A stretch of DNA of 8,090 bases from assembly GCA_031256695.1 (NCBI GenBank), contig JAIRQB010000076.1, forward strand, positions 1-8,090. The letters run 5' to 3'. This document shows positions 6,485 to 8,090 of the stretch, in pieces. Position 1 is the stretch's first letter; every line of letters begins with the position of its first letter. A program made the translations under genes and the position numbers. The notes beneath the pieces were generated by a model that saw only the letters and a list, made by a program, of their open reading frames with translations, did no database searches and had not been told where the DNA came from. This DNA is from Elusimicrobiota bacterium (GTDB lineage Bacteria > Elusimicrobiota > Endomicrobiia > Endomicrobiales > Endomicrobiaceae).

Positions 6485-7834
6485 GTGTTTAATAAAATTT
6501 TGATAGCCAATAGAGGAGAAATTGCCTGCCGAGTAATAAGAGCCTGCCGAGAATTAGGCATTAAGACTGTTTCAATACATTCAGAAAGCGATAGAGATTG
6601 CCTTCACGTCAAATTAGCAGACCAATCAATTTGCGTAGGTCCAGCCAGCGCCGCAGAGAGTTATCTAAATATACCAAGCATAATAGCGGCTGCAGAAATT
6701 TCCGGCGCAGACGCCATACACCCCGGATACGGTTTTTTAGCGGAAAACACTTATTTTGCCGAAGTTTGCGAAGCTTGCGGCATTAAATTTATAGGACCCT
6801 CAAAAGAATCAATACAAAAAATGGGCGATAAAATAGCCGCTATCGCTCTTATGAAAAGCGCAAAAGTTCCCGTAGTCCCAGGCTCAGATGGTCCCATAAA
6901 CAGCGATGACCCCAAAATTTTCTCTCTTGCTGAAAAAATCGGCTACCCAATTATTATAAAAGCGGCAGCCGGCGGCGGCGGGAAAGGAATGAGGATAGTC
7001 CCTTCCGCTGAGAGTTTAAAAAACGCCGTAATTTTAGCGCAGACAGAGGCAAAGGCTGCTTTTAGCAATGCCGATGTCTATATGGAAAAATATATAGAAG
7101 AGCCGCATCACATTGAATTTCAAATTTTGGGCGACCAATTCGGCAATGTCTGTTATCTGCCTGAAAGAGATTGTTCTATACAGAGAAGGCATCAAAAACT
7201 TGTAGAGGAGAGCCCATCTACTTTCATATCTGAAAAATTGAGAAAGGTTATGGGGAAAGCCGCAAGACAAGCGGCTAAAGCCGTCAAATATTCCACTGTA
7301 GGCACAGTTGAATTTCTCGTAGATAAAAAAGGTCATTTTTATTTTATGGAGATGAATACGAGAATACAAGTTGAACACCCCGTATCAGAAGCCGTCACAG
7401 GCATAGACCTCGTAAAAGAGCAGATTAAACTTGCAGCGGGAGAAAAACTCGCTCTCCATTCAGATAAAATTAAAATTTTAGGACACGCTATAGAATGCCG
7501 CATAAATGCAGAAGACCCTGATAAAGATTTTATCCCTTCGCCCGGCAAAATAGGCTTTTTATTTTTGCCCGGAGGCCCCGGCATAAGAGTTGACACTCAC
7601 GTATACAGCGGATATTCCATACCGCCTTTCTATGATAGTTTGATAGCAAAAATCATAGCCTTTGGCGCAAATAGAGAAGAAGCGATTATTAGAATGTCCC
7701 GCGCTTTGAGAGAAGTTGAAATAGAAAATATAAAAAATACTGCGTCTTTGCATTTAAAAATTATGAATAGCGAAAAGTTCCGCAAGGGAAATCCCGCTAC
7801 CGACTTTTTGCAAAAATATATTTTTAATTCATAG
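6485..7834 (+). CDS. accC: Biotin carboxylase subunit of acetyl-CoA carboxylase
   Basis: AccC uses ATP and bicarbonate to carboxylate biotin on AccB. Its 449 residues equal the E. coli length. The N-terminal Rossmann-like domain begins MFNKILIANRGEIACR. The ATP-grasp domain has Lys159 and the glycine loop GGGGKGMR (163-170). The metal and catalytic motif EMNTRIQVEH includes E289, N291, R293 and E297. ECRINAED contains R339, matching E. coli E288, N290, R292, E296 and R338 with an offset of one. The C-terminal domain includes SIPPFYDSLIAKII. No key residue is missing, so it should be active. It could in principle serve another biotin enzyme, but the adjacent accB argues for acetyl-CoA carboxylase. 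The start codon is GTG, the only non-ATG start seen among complete genes here. Confidence 0.97.
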   Translation: MFNKILIANRGEIACRVIRACRELGIKTVSIHSESDRDCLHVKLADQSICVGPASAAESYLNIPSIIAAAEISGADAIHPGYGFLAENTYFAEVCEACGIKFIGPSKESIQKMGDKIAAIALMKSAKVPVVPGSDGPINSDDPKIFSLAEKIGYPIIIKAAAGGGGKGMRIVPSAESLKNAVILAQTEAKAAFSNADVYMEKYIEEPHHIEFQILGDQFGNVCYLPERDCSIQRRHQKLVEESPSTFISEKLRKVMGKAARQAAKAVKYSTVGTVEFLVDKKGHFYFMEMNTRIQVEHPVSEAVTGIDLVKEQIKLAAGEKLALHSDKIKILGHAIECRINAEDPDKDFIPSPGKIGFLFLPGGPGIRVDTHVYSGYSIPPFYDSLIAKIIAFGANREEAIIRMSRALREVEIENIKNTASLHLKIMNSEKFRKGNPATDFLQKYIFNS

Positions 7835-7855
7835 CGCAAACTTTAGAGGCTGAAA

Positions 7856-8090
7856 ATGGATATAAAAAAACTCATTCAAGACAGCATAGACGCTAAAATA
7901 AAAATGCTTGAAGACTCTCATATAAAAAGCATAGAGGCTATTGCTGATAAAATAGTTGAGGCTTATAAAAACGGAAAGAAAACAATCATTTGCGGAAACG
8001 GCGGCTCGGCTTCAGACGCTTTGCACTTTAGCGCGGAGATGGTCTGCCGTTTTGAAAAAAACAGAGCGGCGCTGCCCTCTATCGCTGTGT
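7856..8090 (+). CDS. gmhA: Phosphoheptose isomerase, GmhA-like SIS protein (3' partial)
   Basis: Likely converts sedoheptulose 7-phosphate to D-glycero-manno-heptose 7-phosphate, the first step to the ADP-heptose used in LPS inner core. Seventy-eight codons are present before the window ends; the full family length is near 190. The N-terminus is a helix rich in Lys, Asp and Ile. The SIS sugar-phosphate loop CGNGGSASDALHFSAEM (46-62) is clear, with H57 and E61 in the positions conserved in GmhA, followed by RFEKNRAALPSIAV. The related DiaA protein shares the fold, so GmhA is favoured but not proven by half a protein. The ATG has an AGAGG ribosome site 6 nt upstream and lies 21 bp after accC, suggesting the same transcript. 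Confidence 0.85.
   Translation, partial: MDIKKLIQDSIDAKIKMLEDSHIKSIEAIADKIVEAYKNGKKTIICGNGGSASDALHFSAEMVCRFEKNRAALPSIAV

Noticed and set aside
7034..7378. Minus-strand 114-residue reading frame inside accC
   Set aside because: Shadow of a highly conserved coding sequence, with no family resemblance.

Overview
The window reads as one strand of a compact, moderately AT-rich Gram-negative genome. All five genes lie on the + strand with short gaps (16 to 46 bp), and no gene-free stretch exceeds 50 bp. An outer-membrane autotransporter with an OmpA-type peptidoglycan-binding domain and a heptose (LPS core) gene show a double-membrane cell. Chlamydial-Pmp-like repeats, strong use of AGA/AGG/ATA codons, and the peptidase-efp-accB-accC order make Elusimicrobiota (Endomicrobium/Elusimicrobium-like) my best guess. 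This rests on general impression, not a database match; another deep-branching Gram-negative phylum is possible.

Layout. (1) Positions 2-4297 hold the 3' 1431 codons of a giant surface protein whose start lies outside the window. It has a beta-helical passenger with FxxN / GGA[IV] repeats, two copies of a passenger-associated strand repeat, an alpha-helical linker, an autotransporter-type beta barrel, a Pro/Glu/Lys hinge, an OmpA C-terminal domain with its peptidoglycan-binding Asp and Arg, and a histone-H1-like Lys/Ala/Ser/Thr tail. (2) 4314-5372 is an M24 Xaa-Pro peptidase. (3) 5398-5955 is elongation factor P. (4) 5980-6438 and 6485-7834 are accB and accC, the biotin carrier and biotin carboxylase subunits of acetyl-CoA carboxylase. 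(5) From 7856 to the window end is the N-terminal 78 codons of a GmhA-like sedoheptulose-7-phosphate isomerase.

How they fit together. The peptidase-efp-accB-accC block is an old, widely shared housekeeping neighbourhood for peptide recycling, translation of proline stretches and the first step of fatty-acid synthesis. gmhA adds LPS inner-core heptose supply, so much of the block serves envelope building. The surface protein sits 16 bp upstream in the same direction. The only candidate for uncoupling it from the housekeeping genes is a weak hairpin plus T5 inside the start of the peptidase gene.

The most unusual item is the surface protein. It combines a type V secretion-like passenger and barrel with a periplasmic peptidoglycan anchor and a very basic low-complexity C-terminus. 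I see no CRISPR, tRNA, rRNA, insertion sequence or phage feature.
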